Positions 1-13,127 of a stretch of DNA of 64,000 nucleotides are shown piece by piece. The notes beneath the pieces are model-generated. The model did no database searches. It was not told where the DNA came from and saw only the letters and a program-made list of their open reading frames with translations. The number at the start of each line of letters is the position of its first letter. Position 1 is the first letter of the stretch. This DNA comes from Homarus americanus. Lineage: Eukaryota; Arthropoda; Malacostraca; Decapoda; Nephropidae. Position numbers and translations under genes: made by a program. The stretch lies in NCBI RefSeq assembly GCF_018991925.1, contig NW_024737068.1, positions 4,625,404 to 4,689,403 on the forward strand. The letters run 5' to 3'.

Positions 1-202
1 GGCAAATTAATTAATACCAGAAATCATAAAAAGGGAAGCCTTTGAATTATCCCCCCCCCTCCACACATTTAGCATAAGAGTGTATGATCATCAATTAAAC
101 AAAAGGCATTCCTCATCTTTGTGAGATCTACTGTAATATAGTTTATGTAGCCAGTTGTCTAATTTCTCTTTGTGTGTGCCAATTCTCTTTGTTATGGCCA
201 CA

Positions 203-1080
203 TACAGTAGGCTCTCACCAATAACGTTTAATAGGTGCCTGAAAAACACCGTTATTAGCGAAAACGTTATTTGTGTGACATTAAAATACATGTTAAAAGG
301 GTTTGTTGGTGCTGCCGCCACAAGAATTTCACCCATTTTTTCCCCTTGAAGCCCTCCTAACACTTTTTGTTAGCTGAAATAAAAAGAATTGTTATTCAAT
401 CATCAAAATAAAGAGTGAGTATTATAACACTTTGCTTGGGGGAGTTTTTGAGGTGCTTGGTGTGATGATTGTTCCATATCTGAGGGTCACTAACACTTGC
501 ACTGTCTTTCATTCTACAAGCTAACCATTTCACAAGAAAATGCTCTGTTATCACTAACAACCTGTTTCTATCGCCTTTATCATTCATAGCTCGCCTCGCA
601 TTTCCATCACTACCGAATTATTTTTAGCCAGCACAATACTCTTCTTGGTCTCCTCTAAGTTCCTCGTTATATTTCGCACTGTAGACTCAGGACAGTTCAA
701 TTTCCTCACTTTAAAAGTTCCCTGTCATTCAGGTGGCAAATCACTCCCTCCACCACCTCCCCTAGCCCCCACAGGCAAAAATGCAGAAGCCATTCTTGAT
801 CACCGACCCTAAGAACCACTGGTTATAGTGGCGAAAATCTCACACGTGGGCGCAGCGCTGTATTCCACTGAGCGTGTGTGAGAGTGAGGCGGAGTGGACA
901 ACTACGTCATCAACATGGCGGCAAACAAACGCTATCATTGATGCGCTTGGACGCTTCCCGCGAAATTTCCGTTATTCAAGAGAATCCAGACGTTATTATC
1001 GAAAATGGGTATCTATTGTAACTTACCGTTATTGTCGAAAACGTTATTGTGGACGTCGTTATTGGCGAGAGCCTACTGTA
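203..1080. mobile_element. Tigger/pogo-like TIR element (deletion derivative)
   Basis: The ends are inverted repeats of about 24 nt: the left one reads tacagtaggctctcaccaat and continues to position 226, and the right one (1057-1080) is its reverse complement with one mismatch. TA at both tips fits a TA target duplication, as in Tc1/mariner/pogo transposons. Both sub-terminal regions repeat a cgttatt motif several times. Inside is a decayed N-terminal transposase piece on the - strand. It is a non-autonomous derivative. Confidence 0.75.
396..793 (-). pseudogene. Relic of a pogo/Tigger transposase N-terminus
   Basis: Reading leftward from an ATG at 793, the frame starts MASAFLPVGARGGGG and is then broken by stops. 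In a neighbouring frame the peptide LNCPESTVRNITRNLEETKK resembles the CENP-B-type helix-turn-helix of Tigger transposases (the ...STVxxIxxxxEx... pattern). No DDE catalytic region follows. It lies entirely inside the TIR element 203-1080, so the parent protein was probably that element's transposase. The family call is inferred from the short HTH-like stretch only. Confidence 0.45.
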
Positions 1081-1389
1081 CACACGTAAAATAAGGGAGA
1101 TCTTGCTCTTAGGATGGAGGTGAGAAAGGAAACTCATAATGGCGTTTCCTTTATATATATATACAGTGTTATATGTACAGAGCAGTCAGGTGCTGGGAAG
1201 TTGTTGTGGAGGAGTTCTTTAGAGAAGGTCTTCTCTGCTTAAGAGGTGAAGGCGGCAACTGGCCAATCACCACGCAGTTCGAAAGTGAGGGCTGATTTGT
1301 GGAACTCGCCGCTGGTTGGCTGAGGAGCGGATGGGAAGTGACCAATCAGCAGTTGTAGGGGAGAGTATCTTTTTACTTTACTTTTATCC
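1081..1389. other. Intergenic, no gene seen
   Basis: This stretch between a TIR element and the 3' end of a LINE contains a short TA run near 1155 and moderately GC-rich sequence. Part of it may be the untranslated 3' tail of the adjacent - strand LINE. No open frame of note. Confidence 0.4.
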
Positions 1390-3467
1390 TCTTCACCACT
1401 GATCGGCTCGTTAGCCGCTTGGGCTATCGGTCACGTCTCTGTCACACACTGTTGGCAAGTACTAGGCATGTACTGGCTCTCTGTTATGCACTGTTGGCAG
1501 GTACTGGGCATGCACCAGCTCCTGAATGTACCTGAACCTGCTCCAGTGTTGGTCAAGTCTGGTCTTGAAAAACTCACACTCGGTGCCGTCACAACACTTT
1601 CTGGTAGATTGTTCCAAGAGTTCACAACTCTCACGCCGAAAAAGTTTGCCGTCACAGTTTTCTGGACTTGCGGCTTCTTCAATCTTGAGCTGTAACCCCT
1701 TGTGGGGCGAGCGTCCTCCAGCTCCAAGTAAGGACACTCGACTGAGTAGCTCCCCGTGAGATGCTTATACACCTCAATTAAGTCACCCCTTGCCCGTCTG
1801 TAGCAGAAGCTAGGCGAGGTCAGGCGCTCCAATCTCTCAGGATAGTTGAGGTGCCGAAGTGCAGGCACCAGTCTGGTGGCCCTCCTTTGAACATTTTCAA
1901 CCAACTGACAGTCCCTAGCATATTTCGGGGACCAGACGGGGTGATAGGACTCCAGATGGGGAAGCACTTCACTCTTGAAGATCGTTACGAGGGACGGACC
2001 GTCTGGATATCTGAACGACCTTCTTATAAGTCCTAATAATTTATTTGCCTGATTTACCTTCTTCTCACACAGGCCCGAGAACTTCAGCTCATTGTCAACA
2101 TACACACCTAGGTCCTTCTCACATTGTCTCAATTAATGCAGTTTCTTCATCCCGTTGGGACATATGAATGCTTCCTTACCATTGGTACACCCCAGGTGCA
2201 TCCTCTTACACTTTGTGACATTGAATCTCAGCAGCCATTTCTTTGACCATTCTTGGAGCTCACAGAGATCCTTCTGCAGCTCTTCACAGTCTGCTTGGTT
2301 CTTGATTTCCCGAAATAACTTGGTGTCATCGGCAAACATTTGTATGGAGGAGTGTACAACGTCAGGCATGTCATTTATGAAACAAACAAACAACAGCGGG
2401 CCCAATACACGGCCCTGTGGTACCCCGCTTGTGACAGGTACAGATGATGATTTCGTGCCATTAATCACCACACACTGCTTGCGGTCATGTAGAAAGTCTT
2501 CTATCCACACTGGGACATTTCCCCAAATCCCATACCCTTCCAGTTTAATTTTCAGCCTTTCGTGGGGTACACTGTCGAAAGTTTTGGCAAAATCTAGGTA
2601 TGTATTATCGATATTACCACCCCATTCTAGAATATGAGTCTAAATATCCAATACCTTGAGCAATTGTGTTAAGCAGGAGCGCACCAGCATAAAATCGTAT
2701 TGGCAATCCTTTACAAGGTTGTTTCATAGTAGATGTTCCATCGCGGCATCTCTGATAATACTCTCAAGTACTTTACATATTATGCTGGTCAGGCTCACCG
2801 GTCTATAGTTGTTCGTGGAGTGACGATCGCCCTTCTTGAAGATAGGACTCACATAAGCCACTTTCCATTCACTGGGGACCTTTTGTTCATACAGGCATTT
2901 ACAGAACAGGATTTTTCAGAGGCTCGGCAAGCTCGTTGCACAACTTTCTTAGCACTCTGGGATGCACCATGTCAGAGCCGGGACTCTTATGGACCTTTAG
3001 CTTTGACAGTTTATATCTAATACCCTCTTCTGTGAACACAATGTGGGTCAGTGCTGTGTCGAACAGTCTGTCCTCAAACACAGGAAGGCCAATTGCATCC
3101 TCTCTCGTGAACACCGAGGAAAAGAAGCTGTTTAATGCCTCAGCTTTATCCCGGTCAGAATCTGCGTAACTACTATCTTCAATCCACAGGTCTGATACTC
3201 CTACTGGCGTTTTAAATTTCGACTTTGCATAGCGGTTAAATGCCTTTGGGTTGATTTGACCTCGCTTGCAATCAGCCTCTGGAACTCCTTTTCAGCCCTT
3301 TTACACTCTGCCTTTGCTTGGTTTCTGGCTCTTGCATACATCCTCCTGTCCTGCTCATCGCTTGACCCAATCCACGTCTTGAATTTCTGGGTTTTCTTCT
3401 TAACTTTGTCGACCGCCCTTGTTTTCCCACATCTTTCAGTTTTGAGGCTACTGGCTCACTTTTAAAT
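1390..3467 (-). mobile_element. Degraded CR1/jockey-like LINE
   Basis: A non-LTR retrotransposon body on the - strand, truncated at its 5' end (near 3467). Reading from right to left it carries a basic linker, the reverse-transcriptase palm and the C-terminal region. No poly-A tail is recognisable at the low-coordinate end and the endonuclease part is missing. It is an old copy with several stops and frameshifts. Confidence 0.8.
1431..3460 (-). pseudogene. Reverse transcriptase remnant of CR1/jockey-type LINE
   Basis: In transcription order one sees a Lys/Arg-rich linker (around 3460-3200), a KSPGSDMVHPRVL segment (around 2970), the palm motif A YLDFAKTFDSVPHERL (around 2590-2540), the SGVPQGRVLGPLLF motif (around 2410), the catalytic FADDTKLF motif C (around 2320), and a C-terminal region with LGVYVDNELKFS and FFGVRVVNSWNNLPESVV. 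The 125- and 233-codon pieces at 2510-2133 and 2132-1431 are in the same frame, separated by one TAA at 2135-2133. Upstream parts need frame changes. The catalytic Asp residues are still present, but the protein is broken and lacks its endonuclease. Confidence 0.85.
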
Positions 3468-3589
3468 AATTATTTTAAGATACGTATTATAATAGGACGG
3501 CAGCCATATTCTAAAGGTCCAGTAGCTTTGCTGACCTTGAAAGTTGACAGTCACTCTGTTAGTCCCTCGCATCTGCTGTTCATGACTGA

Positions 3590-4310
3590 TGTTACAGTCT
3601 GGTGTATAAATTCTCAGATGTTTCACAAACAAAACACCTGCTAAGTTTAAGTTAATACAAATTTATTCAAATATATTACTAATAAGATACTGGCATATCA
3701 AAGAAAAATTACACTATGTTTCATACCTGAAGTAAAAGAAATAAGACGGACTTCATAATACGTGTTTGAATGAGCTTTTGTGACCAACTGTATCCTTGTA
3801 GTGGAAACCTCCCCTACAACCGCCGTTTGTCGCTGACTAGCCGACCCTCTTTGAATTCCTCAGCCTGCGCCTCGTGGTCTAGGTCAGCAACGAGCGCCAA
3901 GTCAACTATCAACCCACGCCTATCCCCGCTATATAAGACCTCACCCCGCCGTGACCTCCCTCTTTCTTCTAGCTCAGCTGCAGCAAGCAACACCTCCTCT
4001 GCTCCTGCCTGGTGGCTCCCGCTCCCTCCGGCGACTATGGCGCCCCACAAGCTGCGTGTCCTCCTCTGAGCACCCTCACCAACCAGCTCTCTCTACACCA
4101 CGCTTGGACCCACGCTGCCACTTCCCAGCACCAAGCTGCATTGTACATCCAATACAATATGTATACAGAGAGCACATTGTGAGTTTCCTTTCTCTAACCC
4201 ATCCTGTGTATGAACCAATATCTCATAACCCCACATCCTCAGGAGAGTCGGGATGATGACTCAATAGGACTTCCTGTCTGTGTTAATCTTGTTAACTTAA
4301 CACATGAAAT
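3590..4310 (+). promoter_or_regulatory. GC-rich TATA-containing segment: solo LTR or promoter
   Basis: A GC-rich island in otherwise AT-rich DNA. It has a TATA-like ctatataagacctcacc around 3928, followed by pyrimidine-rich sequence and a tiny ORF that begins atggcgccccacaag near 4037. The segment starts with tgttacag and, about 700 nt later, has ttgttaacttaaca, which could be the TG...CA borders of a solo LTR. I could not find a convincing target-site duplication. It could instead be a promoter with a non-coding first exon of the downstream ATPase gene. Neither reading is proven. Confidence 0.3.
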
Positions 4311-7126
4311 ATTTAAGTTATGGGGATGATATTGAGTAACTAAATAAGTAGCTTACAAACCCGTTCCCCCTTTTTTTTAAATCTTTTGTGCCTCTGTAGA
4401 AAAAGCTTTATGAAATTATAACACAAGTAAGATTTATTGTATAATATTATACTTAGATATTTATCTTTAGGAGGTACAGAGAACATGACAGTGTACCTAT
4501 TTCTTAATTTCATTAGAGAAATAAGTGAGAAAAGTTACCCCAGACATACCTCAGCCCACAAATACTGAATATAGATTCGTGTGCCAATAAACTGATTTGT
4601 ATATATTCTCGTGCAAATTTGTGCTGGCCTGTCTCTCCCTCACCATGATGCCGTGCAAGCTTCCTGTCTCTATGTTCAAATTAAAAAATATAAAGCATGT
4701 GTTGTGTCAATATAACAAAGGATAGACAAAGAAATGTGTTAAAAGTTTATATTTAATAGGTTCCACATTTCTCAGTGTCATCATTGAAAAGTTGTGTAAC
4801 TCGAGAGTGAACGAGTCCAGTTTGTGATGGTCGAAGATTGCTGCACATACAGCGCTGAAAAAACGGTGAAAGGTTAACGCGGTACTTTCAATGAATTCAG
4901 ACTCCTTAACATTTAAGCTTAGATTCACACGTCATTGAATAGGAATAAATATCTGTACTAGTGAATTTTAAGGATATTTTATGAAACATATAATGTAGTG
5001 AATAAACATTAATATATCATCTTACTACATAAACTGGTTAAGTATTCAGAGTAACTCAATCTTTACGACGTTTTACTATATGAAGAACAACGATAATGCC
5101 AACCACAAATAAAATTGGCTTTGTCCATTTTTATTTACTCTAGAGTCATTTAAAATAGAATATAATGTTGTACTTCTGGAGAGTCCATCCTCATCACTGT
5201 TCGTGATAATTACATGGCTGACATTCCAAACTGATATTCTGTATCGCATTTAGATAAATCTTCTGTTTTAGATTATTTAAGTACTTGAGTGTTGTAAATA
5301 CTTTACCATTTTGTTGTTTTACATAAAAAAATAGTTACTTTTCGAAAGATTATGTCAATATTGTGGATGTAGCCAGGTGAGCATTGTTTATCCTGGAATA
5401 AAAATATTCACATGTTGAGCCAAGTGTCAGGAACTAGGTCAAGTTGCCAGATGTATGACTGCTAGCGGGACGCAATGATTAATGTTAAAATATATTTACG
5501 ACAAAAATCATTCCTAATGCATATATTACATAACGGCGTGATAAAAATAAAAATTAAATTATTTTATTTTCTTTTTAGATTTTTAAAAAGGGTTGTAGAT
5601 ATAAAATGAAAATAAGAAAATAAAGTTCTAGTTCTATTCGTGGTACATATTTAACATGAAGCAACTTATTGTCTGTAATATTTATTATGGTTGGGACATC
5701 AAACTCCAGCTGGTTGTTACCGTCAGTCACAGCTTAAAATGTCTAAGGTGTGTGGTACTGGCATGAGCCTCTCTTAAATTGACATATTGTTGAGCATAAC
5801 ACGTAAATAAGAAACCTGTGAGTAACATGTTGACAGAAGCACGTGATCGAGTGAGTGAGTGATAGCACCAGAGAAGTAATATTGCTCCACAAGTTTTATG
5901 GCAGAATTTGACTTAAATATTTTTACAATCGGAATCTTTTTTCATAATTCTGTGGGAGGAACTACAGAAGGAGTTCTTTGATTTTGTTCGTTTTTTCCAC
6001 TTATGTTCTTTGGATCACAGTAAGTAATAAATACGACATGACAAATTGTTATTTTAATTTAATTGTTATTTAAATATTTTTAAAATCATAAATCGCCTGT
6101 AGTGGGTAGGACGTGAAGGGTAGGGGAAATTGCTTGGTAAAATACAGTGAAAAACTGATTATATGATGTTGAAATGATGTCTTTATTTGCTTTGTATGCA
6201 AAGAAATGAATTATTTACCATAAAAAAATAAAAAAATAAAATTACACTGATTCTTCAAGAAAGTTGCTTTCATTGGTACCAGATGTAACAATAAGTACTG
6301 TACTTTCTGTTTAATTTGGCAGGGGGTCCTTGGCTAGGAAGTTAGGTAAGATAGGTTTCTTGGCTAGGAAGTTAGGTAAGATAGGTTTCTTTCCTTGGCT
6401 TGGTCAGGTTTTATTTAGGTTATATTAAATTTCACCTCTTTAAAATACTTGTCATTATGATAAGAACATCTGTGGAAAAAATGAACGAAATTGAACGTGT
6501 TCTGGTGTTAGCCATCTGCTCCAGGAATACCCAACCAAATTGTAATTTCAGATTAGCTTATTAATTATGATAGTTTATTTTACCCATTTTAAAACAGGTA
6601 AAATAGTTTTACAATTTTGTTATTACCTAACTTGTTCATGTACACTAAAATTAACTACAGTATGTATTGTAGAAACTTTTTGTAGCTACCTGGTATGGAA
6701 GAAAAGTTGCTTGCCTTAAGATTAGTCCATATTTACCTCAGAATCTGCAGTTAACATGTTTTAATTTTATGTGATAGTCTTCTTGAGACTTTAAGCTCAC
6801 TTTTTTCTAAAAGAGAATAAATGAACTACCGTAATACAAGCTTACCGGGTAACTAAGTTATTAAAATATTTAACTAAGGTCGTTAGGTTTGGTTGGGCTA
6901 TCTGTACAGTATTTATATATGCTGCTAATGGTATGTTTTTTGTTTACCCTGTATATTTAAGAAGTAAGAGTTTGGAAAGTAATAATGAAATACAGTATTG
7001 AAGACAACCCTAATTATATTAACTGAAAGGGACTACCAGTATACACTTATACATGTTATGATATAATGTACTGGGAAAGATCTTGTTCACTGGCAACTCT
7101 GCCTAAACAACAGTTGTTCAACCATT
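4311..7126. other. AT-rich gene-free stretch
   Basis: No convincing coding region, RNA gene or transposon end was found. The sequence is AT-rich with many stop codons in every frame. The only structured item is the 30-bp duplication near 6.33 kb, listed separately. Confidence 0.6.
6331..6390. repeat. 30-bp tandem duplication
   Basis: Two perfect head-to-tail copies of a 30-nt unit that starts tggctaggaagttaggtaag. The motif is reminiscent of the TTAGG-like words found elsewhere in the window. Confidence 0.9.
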
Positions 7127-7245
7127 AAGAACATAAGAACATAACATAAGAATGGAGGAAACTGCAGCGGGCCTATTGGCCCATACTGGGCAGTCCCATT
7201 TACACCCAACCCCTATTGCTCATATATCCATCCAACCATTGCAGT
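7127..7245. repeat. Dispersed SINE-like repeat fragment
   Basis: Begins with a repeated aagaacataagaacataa motif and continues gcagcgggcctattggccca. This wording is familiar to me from a repeat scattered through decapod genomes; that is recollection rather than a search. No tRNA promoter boxes are evident in this fragment. Confidence 0.45.
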
Positions 7246-7939
7246 GGTACGTACAGTATATCATCACTGTTTACGACCATTTCTCATACATGTGTGGGTG
7301 TGCCGTGATTACCTGATAGCATGGTAACCCAGTTGCCATCAGGTAAATATGAACCAAATTTTATGTCTGGATGTCCTTACCCACCAGTTGACTTTGACAC
7401 AGTGCCTGAGGAAGAGCACAGAAAACCAATACAGTATATTGTATTGTACAATACTTTATATGAATTGCAATTTCTGGGGGTAGATGTGAGTTATTTGCTA
7501 GGTAAGGAACATCTTTTCTTCCACAAACAATTGCTAATTTACCTTATTTACCTAATGGTCACCCACTATAGGTAACATCCACAATTTTGGCCAAAAGCCA
7601 GAGTTTAAGATTTTTATATGATGGAACTTGATAAGCGGAACCATGTACTGTACTGTATCTTTAGTACTGTACGTACCTGTATTATAATTTTTATTAACTT
7701 GTAATTCATTACAGCTAAAAATTGTGGAAAATAGAATTCATAAAACTTGGTAGACATGTTATAAAAGAGTAAATCTTAAACATATATGTACAGTACCGGT
7801 AAATAGTGAAAATTACTATTTTTTGGCTAATGTAGTGATGGACCAATTACTCTACTCCCTTCAGGTACAACCGTGCTGATAGTATTCCAGTATACAAATG
7901 AGTAGAGATTTTTTTAATAACTTTTGCCCATTGTGGAAG
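7246..7939. other. Gene-free stretch
   Basis: An 84-codon open frame at 7321-7575 has no recognisable family and ordinary AT-rich composition. I see no splice-site or phase support for an exon here. Confidence 0.5.
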
Positions 7940-8390
7940 TATTTTCACCTGTGCTCATTATCATCACTCTTTATAATCATTATTATGAATCAATAATTAT
8001 CAATCATCATCAGTCATTATCAATTATCATCAATCATCATCAGTCATTATCAATTATTATCAATCATCATCACTCATCAATCATTATCAGTCATCATCAT
8101 CATCATTAATCAACATCAGTCATCATCATCAATCATTATCAATCATCATCTTTATCATCATCAGTTTTCATCACCAATCTTTATCATTAATCATTATTAT
8201 GATCATCATCATTATCAATCATTATTATTATCATCATCTTCAGTCATCATCATCAATCATCATCATTAATCATCATCATCAATCATCATCATCAATCATT
8301 ATCAGTTATCATCATCAGTTATTATCAATCATCATCCACATCATCATCATCAATTATTGTCATCATCATCTTCATCATGCACAAAAAGCT
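7940..8390. repeat. Imperfect (ATC)n-type low-complexity array
   Basis: About 450 nt of irregular tcatcatcaatcattatca-type triplet repeats. Translations of it (Ile/Asn/His runs) are artefacts of the repeat. Confidence 0.9.
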
Positions 8391-8544
8391 ATACCTGTAC
8401 TGTACCATTTTCTTCTTCAGGTGTGCACAGAACAGAAAATGCAGAGATGACACACAGGAGGATAGATTTAAGATCATCTAGTAAGTACTGTATAATACAG
8501 TAGTGGCTGAAATTTTGTACTGTGAAAATTATTCAGTGCAACTC

Positions 8545-8790
8545 AATGTAATCTATGCTAACCTAACCTAATCTCACCAAACCTAATCGTACCTAACCTA
8601 ATCTAATCAAATCTTACTTCACCTCACCTTACTATACTTAATCCAATCTATCCTTAACCTAACCATACAAAATCTCACTTCACCTTGCCTAATCTACTCC
8701 AACCTAAAATACTAATAATCTAACATACCCTCACCTCACCTAATACAATCTACCTGTAATCTAACTTAACTTCACGTCTCCTAACTTTAC
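8545..8790 (-). repeat. Degenerate interstitial telomere-like tract
   Basis: Dense CCTAA/ACCT words (for example ctaacctaacctaatct near 8562, repeated with drift to about 8790). Read on the - strand these are TTAGG, the arthropod telomere unit. The tract is heavily mutated, so it is an old internal tract or a telomere-like derived repeat rather than a functional telomere. Confidence 0.6.
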
Positions 8791-8799
8791 CTAATCTGT

Positions 8800-10080
8800 A
8801 TGTATGTCTATTTAATTAAGCAAGAACTGTTAAATCAAATGACAGTACAATACGAAACAAGTAACCTCAACTCAGGAAGACTAAGCAGGAACTGTTAAAT
8901 CAAGTTAGTAATCAAGTAACTCTGCTTAGAAAAGATTTGATAAACTTGTATCTCCACTCATCTCTGGAATATCATTAAACCCAAGCCCAGTACAGGTGGC
9001 TGTGCATAGCTGTCACCTGCAAAGTGTGAACAGGTGTTAGGGCTCTTGACTCCTAGAATCTCTCTCTCTCTCTACCTCTCTGTACCAGGCATCTATTTTT
9101 TCATCTCTCTCTTTGTTTTTTACTTGTATATTGTCTATACAGTATCTATGTTTTGTCTGTATACATTTTTTATTTATGTATATCTGAATTCGTGGCTCCT
9201 CCGTCCTTGTGGAATGTGGTACAGTACCCTACCTGGTAATTCGTTTTTATTTGACAGTTGTTTTATAACCTCAAGTTTACAGTGTAATGTATAGTCTAAT
9301 TTACTGTGTAATTTCAGTGGGTGAGATTTAGGTGGAGTGCATGATGGCCAGGCCTGACCTTTCTAATTCCCTATTTACCCTCAGCATTTTGATAAGATAT
9401 TTTGGTTTTGTTTATAAAATTGAATAATGAAAAACTGCATCGCTCTCTAAAGGTTATGTAAGCTATGCCTAGTGCAAATATGATAATCTAGTTTGTTGTG
9501 AAGTTCATTATCTGGTGAACATACATGATAGAGCGTACAAAATGTCTCTGGGAGGATGATATGATAAGGTGTGACATCACCTTGACACTTGTGTTCACAT
9601 CAGTACCTACTGTGAGGAAGGATCTTGGTCTCTAGTGGGAGAGATTTCACTATTTAAGTCAATTAAAAGGCAAGGCATTAAATCTTTATATTATTATATG
9701 TACAGTACAATACTTTAATGCTACACATCATATGGGAATTTGTATATTCATCAGTAGGACTTCTGTCTTTGTGCCACTATCTGCGATTGTGAAATTGAGA
9801 CCTTTTTATATGTTGTTGTGATGTTTATTGTTCATGTTGATGTATACTGTAGTGTACCATGGTGATGTGTGTGTTGAAGCAGATAGTACAGGATCTCGAT
9901 ATTGTTTTGATTGTATAGTGGAAGTAATGACATTGTGGCTTGGATGCCATCAGGTAAATATGAACTAAGTATTGTGTCTGTATGGGATCACTTCCTATCA
10001 CTTTGACAGAGCATCTTCTTAGTTGGCAAGGCAGGATCGCCATTCCCTCAGGTAATCAAAGATTGCTCGTTCATTTAATA
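8800..10080. other. Gene-free stretch
   Basis: AT-rich sequence with a short TC run near 9060-9080. A piece tgccatcaggtaaatatgaac occurs at 7334 and again at about 9947, hinting at a diverged dispersed repeat. No gene supported. Confidence 0.45.
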
Positions 10081-10129
10081 AGTATATTTGTTAGGAGATA
10101 GCACACACATGTGCTCTTACACACTTGTG

Positions 10130-10213
10130 CACACAAATGTACACACATGTACACATATACACATACATGTACACACATACATGTACACACACCTATACAT
10201 GTACACCCATACA

Positions 10214-10306
<93 letters not shown>
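10130..10306. repeat. (CA)n microsatellite with tacatgtacac leader
   Basis: Pure (CA)n from about 10215 to 10306, preceded by an irregular acatgtacacacatacatgt segment that looks like a decayed part of the same array. Confidence 0.95.
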
Positions 10307-10308
<2 letters not shown>

Positions 10309-10330
10309 GTACATCTATTCATGGTATAGA

Positions 10331-11719
10331 ACAAGTGTGCTCCACATTCAAGGTTCAGTGTAGATTGTGCGAGAGGTGTGTGAATATTTATTGATCTTGG
10401 AGATTTTGTAATACAATACTGCAGTTTTTGAAAACACTGTATCTAGTATGTGATGAATACTACATATATATTATATGGCTAATTTCCACAACATCTTGTA
10501 ACATTTACTGTAAAATGAACATGGGAAAGAACCAGCTGTGTGTTAAGTGAGAGAAACAAGTACTGTATACAGTATATACTGAACTGGTAATAATGTTACT
10601 GTACATTACTTAGTGGAAATCAGTTTTTTATTTATCTTTTCACACAGGGGAGTAAATGGCCTGTTTGTCAAGCTGGTAGTACACTAATATTGTATGTTCG
10701 ACCAATAGGCTCAGTGTCCATGAGTTATAATGTCGTGTTATTTATAAAAATAGAAGCGCTGAGTTAGTTGAATGGACTCATGTGATTTTTATGTAGCACA
10801 GTAATGCAATATATTTACTTTTAAGTCTTGAATTGTAGATTCTCTGTATTTTATAATGCTGCCAACTTAACCACAGCAGTAGATGATAAGCAATAGTCAT
10901 ATTACTGTACTATATAAACTTAGATGTTGAAGGAGGGTACAGTTCATGAAAAGACACGAAGACTGTCGTGCAGATCATCTTGGTATGTTTTTCTGACTGA
11001 TGAGAGTAAATATTTTGAAATAGTCTTCTCTCTGTTGGAGTACCTTGTGATTCTGTTTAGATAATTCTATTTTTGCTGTATTTAGTCTTTTTGTGCTGTT
11101 TTTCTTTGTATGCCCACTGAAAAAGATGGGTGTACATCAGCTAGGTATCATTGAACTACTTCTTGTCTGGAGCACAACAGAGGATGTTGTTGGTGCAGTG
11201 GCAGTGTGCTTTCTTCTCACTACTGCAACCTGGGTTCAGTTCCAAGTTAGGTTGGATGTGAAAAGATTGTTGCACTGTACTCTGGTTTCCTCTTGTACTA
11301 ATGTGCAGGTTTTCTCTTTGTACTTTGGTTTCTTCTTTATACTTTGGTTTCTTCTTTATACTTTGGTTTCCTCTTTATATTTAGCCATTTGTAAGTTTTG
11401 CTTTGATCAGTGTGTCCTTGTACTTGTACGGTATACTTTTTGAGGTCATTCAGCCAATTGCTGAGGAGTCAGAATCAGTGATAATACTGTATATCACAGG
11501 TTTTAAGAATGAATAAAAGTTGGCAGATTATGTAGTTAGAACTGCAAAATCTTGCGTAATTCTTTAATGTATTATAAAACAAGTGTTCATCATCACAGAT
11601 AGTCTTTTAGACCTTTGTGTACAGGCTCCCCTCTGTACTGAACAAAATTGTCTGGCGTTAGCCAAATAAAATATTAAAAGTGGTGTCCCCAGTGTGAAGG
11701 GGTTATTTTTGTATATACA
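10331..11719. other. Gene-free stretch with a small 19-bp tandem repeat
   Basis: No gene recognised. Near 11318-11376 there are three copies of a 19-nt unit actttggtttcttctttat. The 116-codon frame at 11093-11443 spans this repeat and is hydrophobic low-complexity sequence without a recognisable family. Confidence 0.5.
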
Positions 11720-12100
11720 TACAGTAATCTCGCCGTTAGCCGAAATCCTAGGTCCCTGGAACTCTCCAACAGCTAGAATGGAAATCAGCGTGGATTTTTT
11801 TTTTTTTAATTCTCTCAATTCCAGATATGCGAACGAGTGTCTAGGGATGAAAATCAAGCACATTTTCTTGAAAAATTCAAAGAAAATCTCACCAAACCTT
11901 TCCGTTCTTGGGTTGATGCATTTTCCAGCCTCTCTGAGCCTAGCATCATGGCGCACTTGGTTCATGGTCCTCTGCCATTATGCAAGGTTGATCCCTTGCT
12001 CACTGCTGTTTTTGCATAAATTTGCATTCTGTAGTACTGTACATTACTGTACCAAGATACAAATAGCCAAGAATACAGTGTTAAAGTGGTGTTAAGACGA
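11720..12100. mobile_element. One-ended Tigger-like fragment
   Basis: Starts with tacagtaatctcgccgttag, which has the same tacagt start and style of end as the window's other TIR elements. The opposite strand has a 133-codon open frame containing RHDARLREAGKCINPRTERF, possibly a transposase remnant. I could not find the matching right-hand end, so the right boundary is a guess. Confidence 0.35.
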
Positions 12101-13001
12101 AAAAATAAGTTACAATTACATATACAGTACTTTACTGTAGTGCAGTACGTTCAGTAAGTGTGGAAGTACCATACCTGCATGTACATGAAAAGGGAAACAC
12201 TGGAGCACCTTAGCTTTTGTCTTCATTCAAGACATTTTCAGGTCATGAGACTCACTAATCCCCCACCCTGACAATAGGTGACCTGACATTGCATCAGGTC
12301 AGTAACATGAGACCACTAATCCCTTCACCTCACCTCCACTGCAAATGAGAGAAGAGTTTATGTACAGTGGGTGACCTGACATTTCATCAGGACAGGTTAG
12401 TAACATGAGAACCATTAATCCTCAACCCTACTTCCATCGCAAGTTTTAAGATGTAAAAAGTGATTATGGTTATGCTGACTGTACAGTACTGTAGATTCAG
12501 CAGAGTGGACAGTGTATGCCTACTGTAGGCTCAAGATGACAGCATTTTCTGGTGAATACAGTATATATACAGTACATTAGTAGGGTACTTTATTTTGTTG
12601 ATTTACAATATATTGTACATGTTAAGAGATGTTTGTGTATATAAATACAGCTCTGTGTGAGATGTGTAGTTTAGACTCAGAGGAAAACTTTCCCTAGTGC
12701 AGTACAGAGTGAAAATTTTCAGTCTTAGCTGTGATACACAGCTCCATTCACGCCTCGTACGCCTGTATCATGTAAATTTTTATATACAGTATTCCCGTAT
12801 ATTTGTTTATTTGAACAAACTTTTAGGTAAATTATTCAGGATTATTTTATTATAAAAAAGGTGTTTTCAACTTAATTAGAACTGACTTTATAGACTCTGG
12901 ATTTTTTCCGGGTTTGACAGATTTGTCTCATTACCTGGAAATCTCTCATTCCATGGAAGAGCTCTGCTCCAATTATTCCAGGTAACGGGATGATTACTGT
13001 A
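12101..13001. other. Gene-free stretch with an imperfect ~95-bp duplication
   Basis: Two diverged copies of a segment containing ggtgacctgacat...catcagg...agtaacatgaga occur near 12272-12345 and 12368-12443. Otherwise AT-rich and without genes. Confidence 0.5.
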
Positions 13002-13127
13002 TACAGTCGGCCCTTAACATACGCGGGGGTTAGGTAACAGAGATACCCGTGAATGTTAAAAATCCGTGTACATTTGCTCTCCCCCCCCCCCCCAAAAAAA
13101 AACCCTGGCCCCCCATGTCCTTATTTA

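Noticed and set aside
3814..4069. Two overlapping 78- and 99-codon frames in the GC-rich segment
   Set aside because: High GC content alone keeps frames open; neither peptide resembles a known protein.
7924..8450. Ile/Asn/His-rich proteins
   Set aside because: Artefact of the imperfect ATC triplet array.
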